Shown piece after piece: positions 1 through 5,679 of a stretch of DNA of 9,477 nucleotides (its first letter is position 1; every line of letters begins with the position of its first letter). Source of the DNA: Lachnospiraceae bacterium (lineage in GTDB: Bacteria > Bacillota > Clostridia > Lachnospirales > Lachnospiraceae); contig JAGCSS010000156.1 in assembly GCA_017964055.1 (NCBI GenBank), positions 1 to 9,477 on the forward strand, given 5' to 3'. A model generated the notes under the pieces. It was given only the letters and a program-made list of their open reading frames with translations. It searched no databases and was not told the origin of the DNA. Made by a program: the position numbers and the translations under genes.

Positions 1-1201
1 CATATGCCTTGCCCTTTGCCTTCTCCATGCCGTGCAGTGTGCTGATCGACGAGCCCATGCAGACCGTGGTCTCGAGCACCGAAAGCGGAGCAACCGCGCC
101 GAGCGTGTAGCATCCGATATCGCCTGCCGCATGGATACCGAGTTTTTTCAGTGTAAAGTAGGTGCTGCGGTGAGGACATCCGGGACAGAGGATGGGCGGA
201 CGAACCGGAACCTGAGCGGGAGTCTCGAGCTCCTGCGTTTCGCCGCAGATAGCCTTTTTGAGCATATTTGTGCTGTACTCGCCGAGTACGGTAAGGATCT
301 CCTTGCCTGTGCACTCAACGCCCCAGCTCTTTACCTGCTCTTCTATGATCGGATCGAGCTCCTCGATGATGTAGAGCTTGTCGACCTTCTTTGCGAAATC
401 GAGGATCATCTGCTTGGGCAGAGGATTAACGCAGCCGAGCTTAAGCACAGATGCATCCGGCAGTGCCTCTCTCACATACTGGTAAGGAATACCCGAGGTG
501 ATAACGCCGATCTTTGTGTCGCGCATCTCGATACGGTTGATCGGGAACTCGGCGCCGTCATCGGACATCTGCTGCTCACGGGCAACTACAACGGGATGAC
601 GCGCGATCGCATTCGCGGGCATCATGACATTTTTCTTGATATTCTTCTCATAAGGGATATCGATAGGCTCGCAGCGGTCCTCAAGCTCCACGAGTCCCTG
701 TGAATGCGCAAGCCTCGTGGTAGTGCGGAGAATGACAGGGGTATCGTACTTCTCGCTCATGTCGAACGCGAACTTTGTGAATTCCTTTGCCTCCTGCGAA
801 TCCGAGGGCTCTAATACGGGTACGTGCGCGGCGCGCGCAACGGCTCTCGAATCCTGCTCGTTCTGCGATGAATACATACCGGGATCATCGGCAGCGACCA
901 GCACAAGTCCTCCCGAAACGCCGATATAGCTGACGGTGTAGAGCGGGTCCGACGCAACATTGACGCCGACCATCTTCATGGAAACAAGCGAACGCACGCC
1001 TGCCATGGATGCGCCGATCGCCACTTCCATGGCCACCTTCTCATTGGGCGACCACTCGCAGTACACGTCTTCGTATTTAACAATGTTTTCGCTGATCTCG
1101 GTGCTCGGCGTGCCGGGATAAGCTGCTGATACTTTGACGCCGGCTTCCCACGCTCCGCGGGCAATGGCCTCATTGCCGAGCATAAGTTTCTTTTCGGACA
1201 T
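1..1201 (-). CDS. iorA: Indolepyruvate ferredoxin oxidoreductase, alpha subunit (partial, C-terminus off the left edge)
   Basis: IorA is the large, thiamine-diphosphate-dependent subunit of the cytosolic enzyme that oxidises aryl 2-oxoacids (indolepyruvate, phenylpyruvate) with CoA and ferredoxin to aryl-acetyl-CoA. About 400 residues are visible, against roughly 590-600 for the family. The start at 1199-1201 (MSEKKLMLGNEAIARG) has AAAGGAG eight bases upstream. Visible motifs: AYPGTPSTEI at residues 27-36, typical of the N-terminal pyrimidine domain; CPGCPHR at 339-345; and the TPP-binding stretch GDIGCYTLG at 360-368, followed by CMGSSIS. The C-terminal ferredoxin-like 4Fe-4S domain would lie outside the window, as would iorB if it follows. 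No frameshift is seen. A promoter is proposed at 1271-1299. The motif set is diagnostic, so the family call is firm; substrate preference cannot be read from the sequence. Confidence 0.95.
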   Translation of the reverse strand, partial: MSEKKLMLGNEAIARGAWEAGVKVSAAYPGTPSTEISENIVKYEDVYCEWSPNEKVAMEVAIGASMAGVRSLVSMKMVGVNVASDPLYTVSYIGVSGGLVLVAADDPGMYSSQNEQDSRAVARAAHVPVLEPSDSQEAKEFTKFAFDMSEKYDTPVILRTTTRLAHSQGLVELEDRCEPIDIPYEKNIKKNVMMPANAIARHPVVVAREQQMSDDGAEFPINRIEMRDTKIGVITSGIPYQYVREALPDASVLKLGCVNPLPKQMILDFAKKVDKLYIIEELDPIIEEQVKSWGVECTGKEILTVLGEYSTNMLKKAICGETQELETPAQVPVRPPILCPGCPHRSTYFTLKKLGIHAAGDIGCYTLGAVAPLSVLETTVCMGSSISTLHGMEKAKGKAY

Positions 1202-1230
1202 TTCTTTTTCTCCTTTGATTTATTGCTTTT

Positions 1231-1269
1231 AAGCACAGTTTTTGCCGCAAAACGGCATAATCTGTGCTT
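1231..1269 (-). promoter_or_regulatory. Inverted repeat in the iorA leader (possible operator or hairpin)
   Basis: AAGCACAG at 1231-1238 is the perfect inverse of CTGTGCTT at 1262-1269 (8 bp). Inside lies a second stem, GCCG (1244-1247) with CGGC (1253-1256), flanked by further A-T pairs. No T-run follows on either strand, so it does not look like an intrinsic terminator. It covers the predicted iorA transcription start: a transcript from the proposed promoter would lack part of the outer stem, while read-through RNA from the upstream cassette would contain all of it. An operator, an RNA hairpin or a processing site are all possible. Confidence 0.45.
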
Positions 1270-1270
1270 C

Positions 1271-1299
1271 ATTATCATACAAAAAAACATTTCATGCAA
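1271..1299 (-). promoter_or_regulatory. Sigma-A type promoter for iorA
   Basis: On the minus strand a -35 TTGCAT (1294-1299) and a -10 GATAAT (1271-1276) are separated by exactly 17 bases. The -35 box overlaps the stop codon of the upstream 118-residue gene. The predicted start near 1264 falls in one arm of an inverted repeat (1231-1269). The leader to the iorA ATG would be about 60 bases. Confidence 0.55.
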
Positions 1300-1648
1300 G
1301 CATAAAATGCATAATTATAAATCCCAGAACAACAGAAGTACCGTTTGCCGCTGCCGATCTGAGAAGGCAGTTCCTGAACCCTATACCCGAAAATGCTCTG
1401 TACAGCGCGGCTTCCGCCGCCACCGCGGCCAGTTCGAGAACGATCAGGACTGTAATGTATAAAATTGTACTGCCGCTGTATATACTGACCAGCATGAGGC
1501 AGAGATTCAGGATCGGGTTGGTCAGACCGTTCACGGGAATGCTAAAGAGCAGCCATTTCACCGACCTTGTCGCTATATAGATAACGATCCCCTCGATCAC
1601 GACCGTCAGCAAGAGCGCCCTGATCAGCAGCGCGACTCCCTCGTTCAT
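1292..1648 (-). CDS. Small polytopic membrane protein, unrecognised (118 aa)
   Basis: I do not recognise the family. The 118 residues are strongly hydrophobic, with about four membrane spans (near 5-26, 32-56, 60-84 and 99-117). Basic residues lie in the 1-2 loop (R28, K31) and the 3-4 loop (R84, R92, R97), suggesting both termini are outside. Striking features are acidic residues within or at the edge of spans (E19, E72, E79) and the polar motif LTNPILN at 42-48 in span 2, which could form a functional site. The start ATG (1646-1648) overlaps the stop of the preceding 74-residue gene in an ATGA arrangement, so the two are probably translationally coupled. It is the last gene of the MFS cassette. 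Overlap, codon use like its neighbours and coherent spans make it a real gene; its function is unknown. Confidence 0.75.
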   Translation of the reverse strand: MNEGVALLIRALLLTVVIEGIVIYIATRSVKWLLFSIPVNGLTNPILNLCLMLVSIYSGSTILYITVLIVLELAAVAAEAALYRAFSGIGFRNCLLRSAAANGTSVVLGFIIMHFMLA

Positions 1649-1869
1649 TCGGTCTTGTTATCTTCTGGCTGCTGCTCAGCCGCTGATGTCGCTGTTGCGG
1701 TGCCGGCTGCCGCTTCCTTCTTTTTTCTGCTGCGTCTTACGCATAAAAGAACTGTTACGATGATCGCGATAACGACCAGCGCGATCAGAGCCACGAAGAG
1801 GATCGCCCCGAACGTGCTGTCTGTGACCATATGGATGGGGCCTGCGGGTGCTACATCAAGATATGTCAT
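1645..1869 (-). CDS. Single-span membrane protein, unrecognised (74 aa)
   Basis: A 74-residue protein with one long hydrophobic segment at about 20-44. A cluster of basic residues (RRSRKKK, 45-51) follows and would hold the C-terminal side in the cytoplasm. The short N-terminus (TYLDVAPAGPIHMV) would then be outside and the Ala/Thr/Glu-rich tail (52-74) inside. There is no signal-peptidase site or sorting motif, so this is an anchor rather than a secreted protein. GGAAAGAGAG lies a few bases upstream of the ATG at 1867-1869. It sits 25 bases after the MFS gene and overlaps the next gene by four bases, so it is probably an accessory subunit of the same membrane system. No function can be assigned from the sequence alone. 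Confidence 0.7.
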   Translation of the reverse strand: MTYLDVAPAGPIHMVTDSTFGAILFVALIALVVIAIIVTVLLCVRRSRKKKEAAAGTATATSAAEQQPEDNKTE

Positions 1870-1886
1870 AACTTACTCTCTTTCCG

Positions 1887-1908
1887 TTGTCCGGTTATTT
1901 ACGGACAA
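1887..1908 (-). promoter_or_regulatory. Intercistronic hairpin spanning the MFS stop codon
   Basis: TTGTCCG and CGGACAA (1902-1908 and 1887-1893 on the plus strand) form a perfect 7-bp stem around an 8-base loop that contains the MFS stop codon (1895-1897). No T-run follows; the ribosome site of the 74-residue gene comes directly after. It could mark RNA processing or modulate downstream expression. Confidence 0.4.
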
Positions 1909-3058
1909 TCACTCGTTTATTAAGTACAAAGAACAGTCCCGCTGCGGCCAGCACCGACATGGATGCTATAAGGATGTTGCAGACGGTCTGCTCCGGGATA
2001 CCAAACAGAAAAACCGGCATCGAACCCAGCCACAGGGCAATGGTCGTAATACCGAAAGCCACACCGGGGTGGTTTTTCAGGACCGATCCCAGGCCGCCCA
2101 AAGTCACGGCCATGGTCATGGAGAATAACGCCACCGCTATAAGCGAGAGCCACATTATGTTGTCGCTGACCAGCAGCAGCGGTACGGCCAGAAGGCAGCT
2201 GATAATCCCGAGTTTCCTCGCTCCGAACAGGTCCGAAAGGATCCCTCCGAGGATCTTGCCTATACCCATGAACAAAAACAGAAACAGAGTCTGCAGCGAA
2301 GTCTTGTTCCATGCAGTGGGTATACCGTAGCCTATATATGCCCTCACCGCTACGACCGCGAAAAGCACTGTGATCACCAGCCATGCGGGTCTCGGTGCCG
2401 CGATATCGTGCGCGCACGGGAATGCGTCAAAATCAAAGACCGATGGTCCCGACGGTTTACCGTCCGCCTGCGCCGTATGCCTGACCCGTCTGTCCGTAAC
2501 GACCATCACGGCAGTGGCGGCGGCTATCAGCAGAAACGGAAGCCATGCCATGCCGGATGTGCCTGCCAGCAAACGTCCCGTGATCACGCCGAACGAACCT
2601 CCTCCTACGAACAGAGCGCTCTCGGAGAGTCTTCCCTCCGATACCCTGAGCGTCACCAGCGCGCCCGAAACATGTATCAGCGCATTGCCTGTCGTGAGCA
2701 GGATCAGCCCTGCCATCTGGAATACGATAAAGCGGCTCATGTCCGCTATCGAATCTATATCTCCCGGCATAAGTCCGCCCGGAAGCTTTCCGGTCATGAC
2801 CGCAGCACTCAGCAGCATAATAAGTGCGCCCGACGTTATCAGTATCCCGCCGGTCAGCCCCGGCCGGAATCCCGGATACTTTTCGCAGAGCGCGCCGAAC
2901 AATGCCTGCGGGACAAACGCCAGCGTATCGAACGCCACGCAGATCGCCCACCAGAGCATAAAGCCGCCGAATATTTTATAAAGCAGGAAAAAGCACAGAA
3001 CCTCGACTGAGAAATGGACGAAACAATATCCCAATCCGGTTTTCCAGTCAATCCTCAT
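1895..3058 (-). CDS. Major facilitator superfamily (MFS) transporter, substrate unknown
   Basis: A 387-residue integral membrane protein with the layout of an MFS secondary transporter. The N-terminal half has about six spans (to about residue 188), a charged cytoplasmic linker follows at about 189-223, then a C-terminal half of about six spans. GGILSDLFGARK (271-282), preceded by GIGK, is the loop 8-9 counterpart of MFS motif A. GGGSFGVITGR (152-162) lies in a glycine-rich span. Length is normal for a compact 12-span member. The frame is open further upstream to 3169, but I chose the ATG at 3056-3058: a GGGGG-rich ribosome site precedes it, a promoter (3094-3122) lies inside the longer version, and the extra 37 residues do not look like membrane protein. 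It leads a cassette with two small membrane proteins. Substrate and direction cannot be inferred. Confidence 0.85.
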   Translation of the reverse strand: MRIDWKTGLGYCFVHFSVEVLCFFLLYKIFGGFMLWWAICVAFDTLAFVPQALFGALCEKYPGFRPGLTGGILITSGALIMLLSAAVMTGKLPGGLMPGDIDSIADMSRFIVFQMAGLILLTTGNALIHVSGALVTLRVSEGRLSESALFVGGGSFGVITGRLLAGTSGMAWLPFLLIAAATAVMVVTDRRVRHTAQADGKPSGPSVFDFDAFPCAHDIAAPRPAWLVITVLFAVVAVRAYIGYGIPTAWNKTSLQTLFLFLFMGIGKILGGILSDLFGARKLGIISCLLAVPLLLVSDNIMWLSLIAVALFSMTMAVTLGGLGSVLKNHPGVAFGITTIALWLGSMPVFLFGIPEQTVCNILIASMSVLAAAGLFFVLNKRVIVRK

Positions 3059-3093
3059 AGATAACCCCCAAAAGTACTTTACCTTTGCGGATA

Positions 3094-3122
3094 AGTATAC
3101 CACACGGGAAGATTTGCGTAAA
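3094..3122 (-). promoter_or_regulatory. Sigma-A type promoter for the MFS cassette
   Basis: Minus-strand -35 TTTACG (3117-3122) and -10 TATACT (3094-3099) have a 17-base spacer. The predicted start near 3087 gives a leader of about 30 bases before the MFS ATG at 3058. It supports the shorter MFS start. Read-through from the upstream tRNA-Lys gene may also contribute, since no strong terminator is seen between them. Confidence 0.6.
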
Positions 3123-3171
3123 GAAAAAGCACCGACCCCGAAGACAATCCTCAGAACCGATACTTTCAAAC

Positions 3172-3244
3172 TGCACCTTCAGGGGCTCGAACCCTGGACA
3201 CCCTGATTAAGAGTCAGGTGCTCTACCAACTGAGCTAAAGGTGC
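3172..3244 (-). tRNA. tRNA-Lys (anticodon CTT)
   Basis: The full cloverleaf can be drawn on the minus strand in 73 bases. Acceptor GCACCTT pairs with AAGGTGC; the D arm is GCTC/GAGC with loop AGTTGGTA; the anticodon stem is CCTGA/TCAGG with loop CTCTTAA; the T arm is CAGGG/CCCTG with loop TTCGAGC; the discriminator is A. The anticodon CTT (plus-strand 3209-3211) reads lysine AAG. The 3' CCA is not encoded. The five-base variable loop GTGTC has G at position 46, the base methylated by TrmB, whose gene is the next one upstream. Confidence 0.97.
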
Positions 3245-3261
3245 ATCTCTGTTCATTTGCG

Positions 3262-3284
3262 CGCTCTCATTGAGCACAAGGTGC
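3262..3284 (-). repeat. Partial copy of the tRNA-Lys 5' half in the tRNA leader
   Basis: Just after the tRNA promoter the minus strand reads GCACCTTGTGCTCA, then ATGAGAGCG. This resembles the tRNA start (GCACCTT, TA, GCTCA, then GAGC), with 11 of the first 13 bases identical. The D stem GCTC/GAGC is kept and the D loop is about three bases shorter. It probably starts at or near the transcript's 5' end. It may be the remnant of a collapsed tandem tRNA gene or a functional leader. Confidence 0.5.
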
Positions 3285-3313
3285 ATTATATAACAGATTT
3301 TTTTCAAATGCAA
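3285..3313 (-). promoter_or_regulatory. Strong promoter for tRNA-Lys
   Basis: A -35 TTGCAT (3308-3313) and a perfect -10 TATAAT (3285-3290), with a 17-base spacer, on the minus strand. The predicted start near 3278 lies 34 bases before the mature tRNA 5' end, so the precursor has a short leader for RNase P to remove. A-tracts upstream (3316-3347) probably strengthen it. Confidence 0.75.
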
Positions 3314-3315
3314 GC

Positions 3316-3347
3316 TTTTTTTCAAATTTTTTTGAAAATATTTTTCA
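3316..3347 (-). promoter_or_regulatory. UP-element-like A-tract array upstream of the tRNA-Lys promoter
   Basis: On the minus strand, AAAAATATTTT (3335-3345) is followed by CAA and an A-run (3327-3333), and then a second A-run (3316-3322) ends two bases before the -35. The distal part fits the known UP-element pattern AAAWWTWTTTT-NNN-AAA, but sits about 12 bases (one helical turn) farther upstream than usual. The three tract centres are about 11 and 13 bases apart, which would also curve the DNA. UP elements are known at rRNA and tRNA promoters. The segment 3348-3407 beyond it holds no gene that I can see. Confidence 0.5.
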
Positions 3348-3407
3348 AATCTCCGAAAACGCCTATTTTAAGGGCTTCGGCGGCATCCGCGCCTCCCCGC
3401 AAACAGG

Positions 3408-4067
3408 TCATTCTCCGGTCCGGTCGGCCCGTGTATGAGAAAAAACGGCCCGGCAGATCGCGTTTCCCATGCCGGAGAAACGCTCCTCGTACTCGGTCAT
3501 GACATTGCCCGCGGCATATTCGCTGTTATGCAGGTCATAGGTAATGTCGGAAACGCTCCATCCTGCCTCCTGTACAGCCTCCAGACTGTAATCGAACAGG
3601 TCGCGGTTATCGGTCTTAAAGCAGATGCGGCCCTCAGGCTTAAGGATATTCGCATATTTGTCCATGTGCGTACCCGAGGTCAGGCGCCTCTTTGCGTGAT
3701 GGGCCTTCGGCCAGGGATCGGAGAAATTAAGATATATCCTGTCCACCTCATCCTCGGCGAAATACTCCTCGATATTGTCCGCATCCGCGAGCAGGAGTAT
3801 CAGATTGGGAAGCTTTAACTCCTGCTGCTTCTGCAGAGCTCTGTAGAGCACCGCATCAGCTCTTTCGATGCCGATATAGTTGATCTCGGGATTCAGTCCG
3901 GCCAGAGTCGTGATAAACCTGCCTTTTCCCATGCCCACCTCGATGTGCAGGCGTCTGTCATTCCCGAAACGCTCCTTCCATCTGCCCTTCCATGCCGCGG
4001 GGTCATGCTCCACGAATTCGCTCTGCTCTATTATCGGCATTGCCTTTGCAATGTGTCTCAGTCTCAT
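3408..4067 (-). CDS. trmB: tRNA (guanine-N7-)-methyltransferase
   Basis: TrmB transfers a methyl group from S-adenosylmethionine to N7 of G46 in the variable loop of many tRNAs, in the cytosol. The 219 residues match the family's usual length. Seen in order: MRLRHIAKA at the start; the SAM-binding motif EVGMGKGRF at 43-51; an acidic position in GIERAD (66-71); the family signature NFSDPWPK at 114-121 followed by KRRLT; KTDN at 151-154; and TEYEERF at 191-197. The ATG (4065-4067) is two bases after the larC stop. Its ribosome site AAAGGAG lies within the last larC codons and stop, so translation is probably coupled to larC. The tRNA-Lys downstream carries G46 and is a plausible substrate. No clear intrinsic terminator follows. 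Confidence 0.96.
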   Translation of the reverse strand: MRLRHIAKAMPIIEQSEFVEHDPAAWKGRWKERFGNDRRLHIEVGMGKGRFITTLAGLNPEINYIGIERADAVLYRALQKQQELKLPNLILLLADADNIEEYFAEDEVDRIYLNFSDPWPKAHHAKRRLTSGTHMDKYANILKPEGRICFKTDNRDLFDYSLEAVQEAGWSVSDITYDLHNSEYAAGNVMTEYEERFSGMGNAICRAVFSHTRADRTGE

Positions 4068-4069
4068 TT

Positions 4070-5347
4070 TTACTCCTTTAAAGTCCGGTCTTTTACATCG
4101 AACAGACTCAGATCGCGCTCCGCGGCGATCCTTGTCATGTCGTCATATTCGTATTTCTTGCGCTCCACGCCGTAGCCGGACGATACCTTGCATCTGACGG
4201 GACCGTATTCTGTCTCGACCGTCTCGGTCCTCCGGTCGAGAACGTATCTGTTCATGCGCTCTTCCCTGATGCCGATGGTCGTCGTATATTTAAAAACAGC
4301 CTTAACGATATCTTCTTTGTCATCGTCTTTGCAGATGACGCTGAGCATGGTGCCGGGACGGTTTTTCTTCATGCCGACAGGCGTCGTGAAAACATCCCTC
4401 GCGCCCGCATCAAACAGGCGGTCCATGGCAAAACCGATCTCCTCGCCGGTCATGTCGTCGATGTTGCAGGAGAGTACGACAATACTGTCGCCTGCCGCGC
4501 CGGTCTCACCGATCATTGCGCGTACGCAGTTCGCCGCTTCGAAATCCTTTTTTCCCATGCCGTATCCGATCTTCGATGTCTTCATCACCGGCATCGGACC
4601 GAAATCGGAAACAAAATGCTTCAGCAGGGCAGCGCCTGTGGGAGTGCAGAGCTCTCCTTTTATGCTGCCGCCGTAAATGGGCACATCCTGCAGGATATGA
4701 GCCGTCGCGGGAGCGGGAACCGGCAGTATGCCGTGCGCGCATCTTACCTGACCAGAGCCTACATGTACAGGAGAAGCAACAACCCTGTCGACACCGAGGC
4801 GGTCCAGAAGATAGCATACGGCAGCAATATCAGCCACGGCGTCCATATTCCCGACTTCGTGGAAATGTATCTCGTTTACGGGCCTGCCGTGCACTTTGCT
4901 CTCGGCCTGCGCCACGAGACCATATACCGAAATTATGTCTTCTCTTACTTTATCGCTTACATGCAGGTGGTCGTGCACGATATGCTCTATGTCATGCATC
5001 GATGTATGCGAATGATGGTGCCCGTGATCATGGTCATGCTCATGGTCGGGATCGTGGTCGTGATGATCATGCTCGTGATGATGCTCATGGTCGTGATCAT
5101 GGTCATGGTGATGCTCATGGTCGTGCACATCCTCGGAAATCTCTTCCTGTCCGTGCACGAGAACCTTCATGTGAGTTCCGGTGATCCCGCATTTTACAGA
5201 CTCTTCTGCAGAAAACTCAACTCCCGGGATCCCCAGCGCATTAAGCTCGCCTATGACCTTTTCCCTGTCGGGGAACAGCTCCAGCAGAGCTGCGGTCAGC
5301 ATATCACCTGCGGCACCCATACTGCAATCGATGTAGACAGTTTTCAT
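4070..5347 (-). CDS. larC: Nickel-pincer cofactor biosynthesis protein LarC (single-frame form with a long His-rich insert)
   Basis: LarC is the CTP-dependent nickel-insertion enzyme that completes the nickel-pincer nucleotide cofactor, known from lactate racemase. The 425 residues carry the family landmarks: DCSMGAAGDM at 7-16, HFHEVG at 161-166, and GELCTPTGAALL at 231-242, then the C-terminal half. Residues 75-114 are a low-complexity Asp/Glu/His stretch with 23 histidines in 40 positions, likely to bind or store nickel. The start at 5345-5347 has AGGAGG just upstream. In Lactobacillus plantarum the protein is made from larC1/larC2 by a programmed frameshift; here both halves are in one uninterrupted frame. 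It lies between a DUF1295-like remnant and trmB. No larA, larB or larE is present in the window, so the client enzyme is unknown. Confidence 0.95.
   Translation of the reverse strand: MKTVYIDCSMGAAGDMLTAALLELFPDREKVIGELNALGIPGVEFSAEESVKCGITGTHMKVLVHGQEEISEDVHDHEHHHDHDHDHEHHHEHDHHDHDPDHEHDHDHGHHHSHTSMHDIEHIVHDHLHVSDKVREDIISVYGLVAQAESKVHGRPVNEIHFHEVGNMDAVADIAAVCYLLDRLGVDRVVASPVHVGSGQVRCAHGILPVPAPATAHILQDVPIYGGSIKGELCTPTGAALLKHFVSDFGPMPVMKTSKIGYGMGKKDFEAANCVRAMIGETGAAGDSIVVLSCNIDDMTGEEIGFAMDRLFDAGARDVFTTPVGMKKNRPGTMLSVICKDDDKEDIVKAVFKYTTTIGIREERMNRYVLDRRTETVETEYGPVRCKVSSGYGVERKKYEYDDMTRIAAERDLSLFDVKDRTLKE
5006..5125 (-). repeat. Degenerate His/Asp codon repeat within larC
   Basis: About 120 bases of imperfect CAT/GAC/CAC repetition encode the His-rich segment (residues 75-114). 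The opposite strand reads as runs of ATG/GTG/GTC and produces an artificial Met/Val-rich frame. Such tracts vary in length by slippage; multiples of six bases would keep the His-acid pattern. Confidence 0.75.
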
Positions 5348-5392
5348 TTAACCTCCTGATAGTATTATGTTTAAACAAATGGGAACACTGAT

Positions 5393-5629
5393 TTACTCCC
5401 CGGCATCGAATTTCCCTGTCGGGAGATATTTGCGGACCTGCCTGATATAATCGTCGTATCTGGGGTATTTGCCGGAGGTTATCTTTTCTCCGAGCGCTGA
5501 GCTTCCCATGAACAGGAGCACGAGCAGCAGGCTCCAGAGCTTGTCCATCTGGGAATAATTGCGAGTGAGTTTACCTACTCCGAAACAATATATGATGCTG
5601 CATCCGCACACGGTAAGCAAAATTTTCAT
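5393..5629 (-). pseudogene. Internally deleted DUF1295 / steroid-5-alpha-reductase-like membrane protein remnant (78 aa frame)
   Basis: The 78-residue frame appears to join two distant parts of a DUF1295 protein, normally about 250-290 residues. Residues 1-34 hold the first membrane span and then RNYSQMDKLWSL, resembling the conserved N-terminal NYSQVDKLWS block. Residues 36-70 (LVLLFMGSSALGEKI, then KYPRYDDYIRQVRKYLP) resemble the extreme C-terminal block, with its GS.....E.I..KYP.Y..Y pattern. The middle, including several spans, is missing without loss of frame; the junction lies near 5517-5533. The start at 5627-5629 has only a weak, distant ribosome site (AAAGGA about 14 bases away). It is first in the unit leading to larC, 45 bases upstream of it. 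It could be a decaying gene or a retained mini-protein. The family match is from memory of the motifs. Confidence 0.55.
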
Positions 5630-5654
5630 AAAACCCGATATTTTCCTTTCGATC

Positions 5655-5668
5655 CGGGCCGAAGCCCG
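5655..5668 (-). promoter_or_regulatory. Short UUCG tetraloop hairpin in the larC-unit leader
   Basis: The minus strand reads CGGGC-TTCG-GCCCG, a perfect 5-bp stem closed by an extra-stable cUUCGg tetraloop. It lies between the proposed promoter (5680-5708) and the first start codon (5629). No T-run follows, so it is not a normal terminator; it may stabilise the 5' end of the transcript. Confidence 0.45.
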
Positions 5669-5679
5669 TATTCCCTGCT

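Noticed and set aside
32..703. Long open frame on the plus strand (223 aa)
   Set aside because: It lies opposite iorA, whose minus-strand translation carries the diagnostic CPGCPHR and GDIGCYTLG motifs; the plus-strand protein has no recognisable domain and no good ribosome site.
1645..1869. The 74-aa protein as a cell-wall-anchored (LPXTG-type) surface protein
   Set aside because: There is no sorting motif, and the basic cluster after the single span followed by an acidic tail indicates a cytoplasmic C-terminus.
2370..3010. Two overlapping plus-strand frames of about 200 aa
   Set aside because: Both are antisense to the MFS transporter, which has coherent spans, a ribosome site and a promoter.
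3059..3169. Longer start for the MFS gene (37 extra residues)
   Set aside because: The extension contains the -10/-35 promoter, is basic and not membrane-like, and a better ribosome site precedes the ATG at 3058.
3120..3171. Intrinsic terminator after tRNA-Lys
   Set aside because: A T-rich run (GCTTTTTCTTT) is present, but the only stem before it (CTGAGG/CTTCGG) relies on G-U pairs and is about nine bases from the T-run.
3350..3407. Intrinsic terminator after trmB
   Set aside because: An imperfect stem (CCGAAGCC with GGC...TTCGG, minus strand) exists, but it has mismatches and no clean T-run follows; the AT-rich part is better explained as the tRNA promoter's upstream region.
4070..5347. 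Programmed frameshift splitting larC into larC1 and larC2
   Set aside because: The frame is continuous for 425 codons and carries both halves of the family; no frameshift is needed.
4616..5359. Plus-strand frame of 247 aa with a Met/Val-rich 'membrane' stretch
   Set aside because: The hydrophobic run is the reverse complement of the His/Asp codon repeat in larC; it is an artefact of low complexity.
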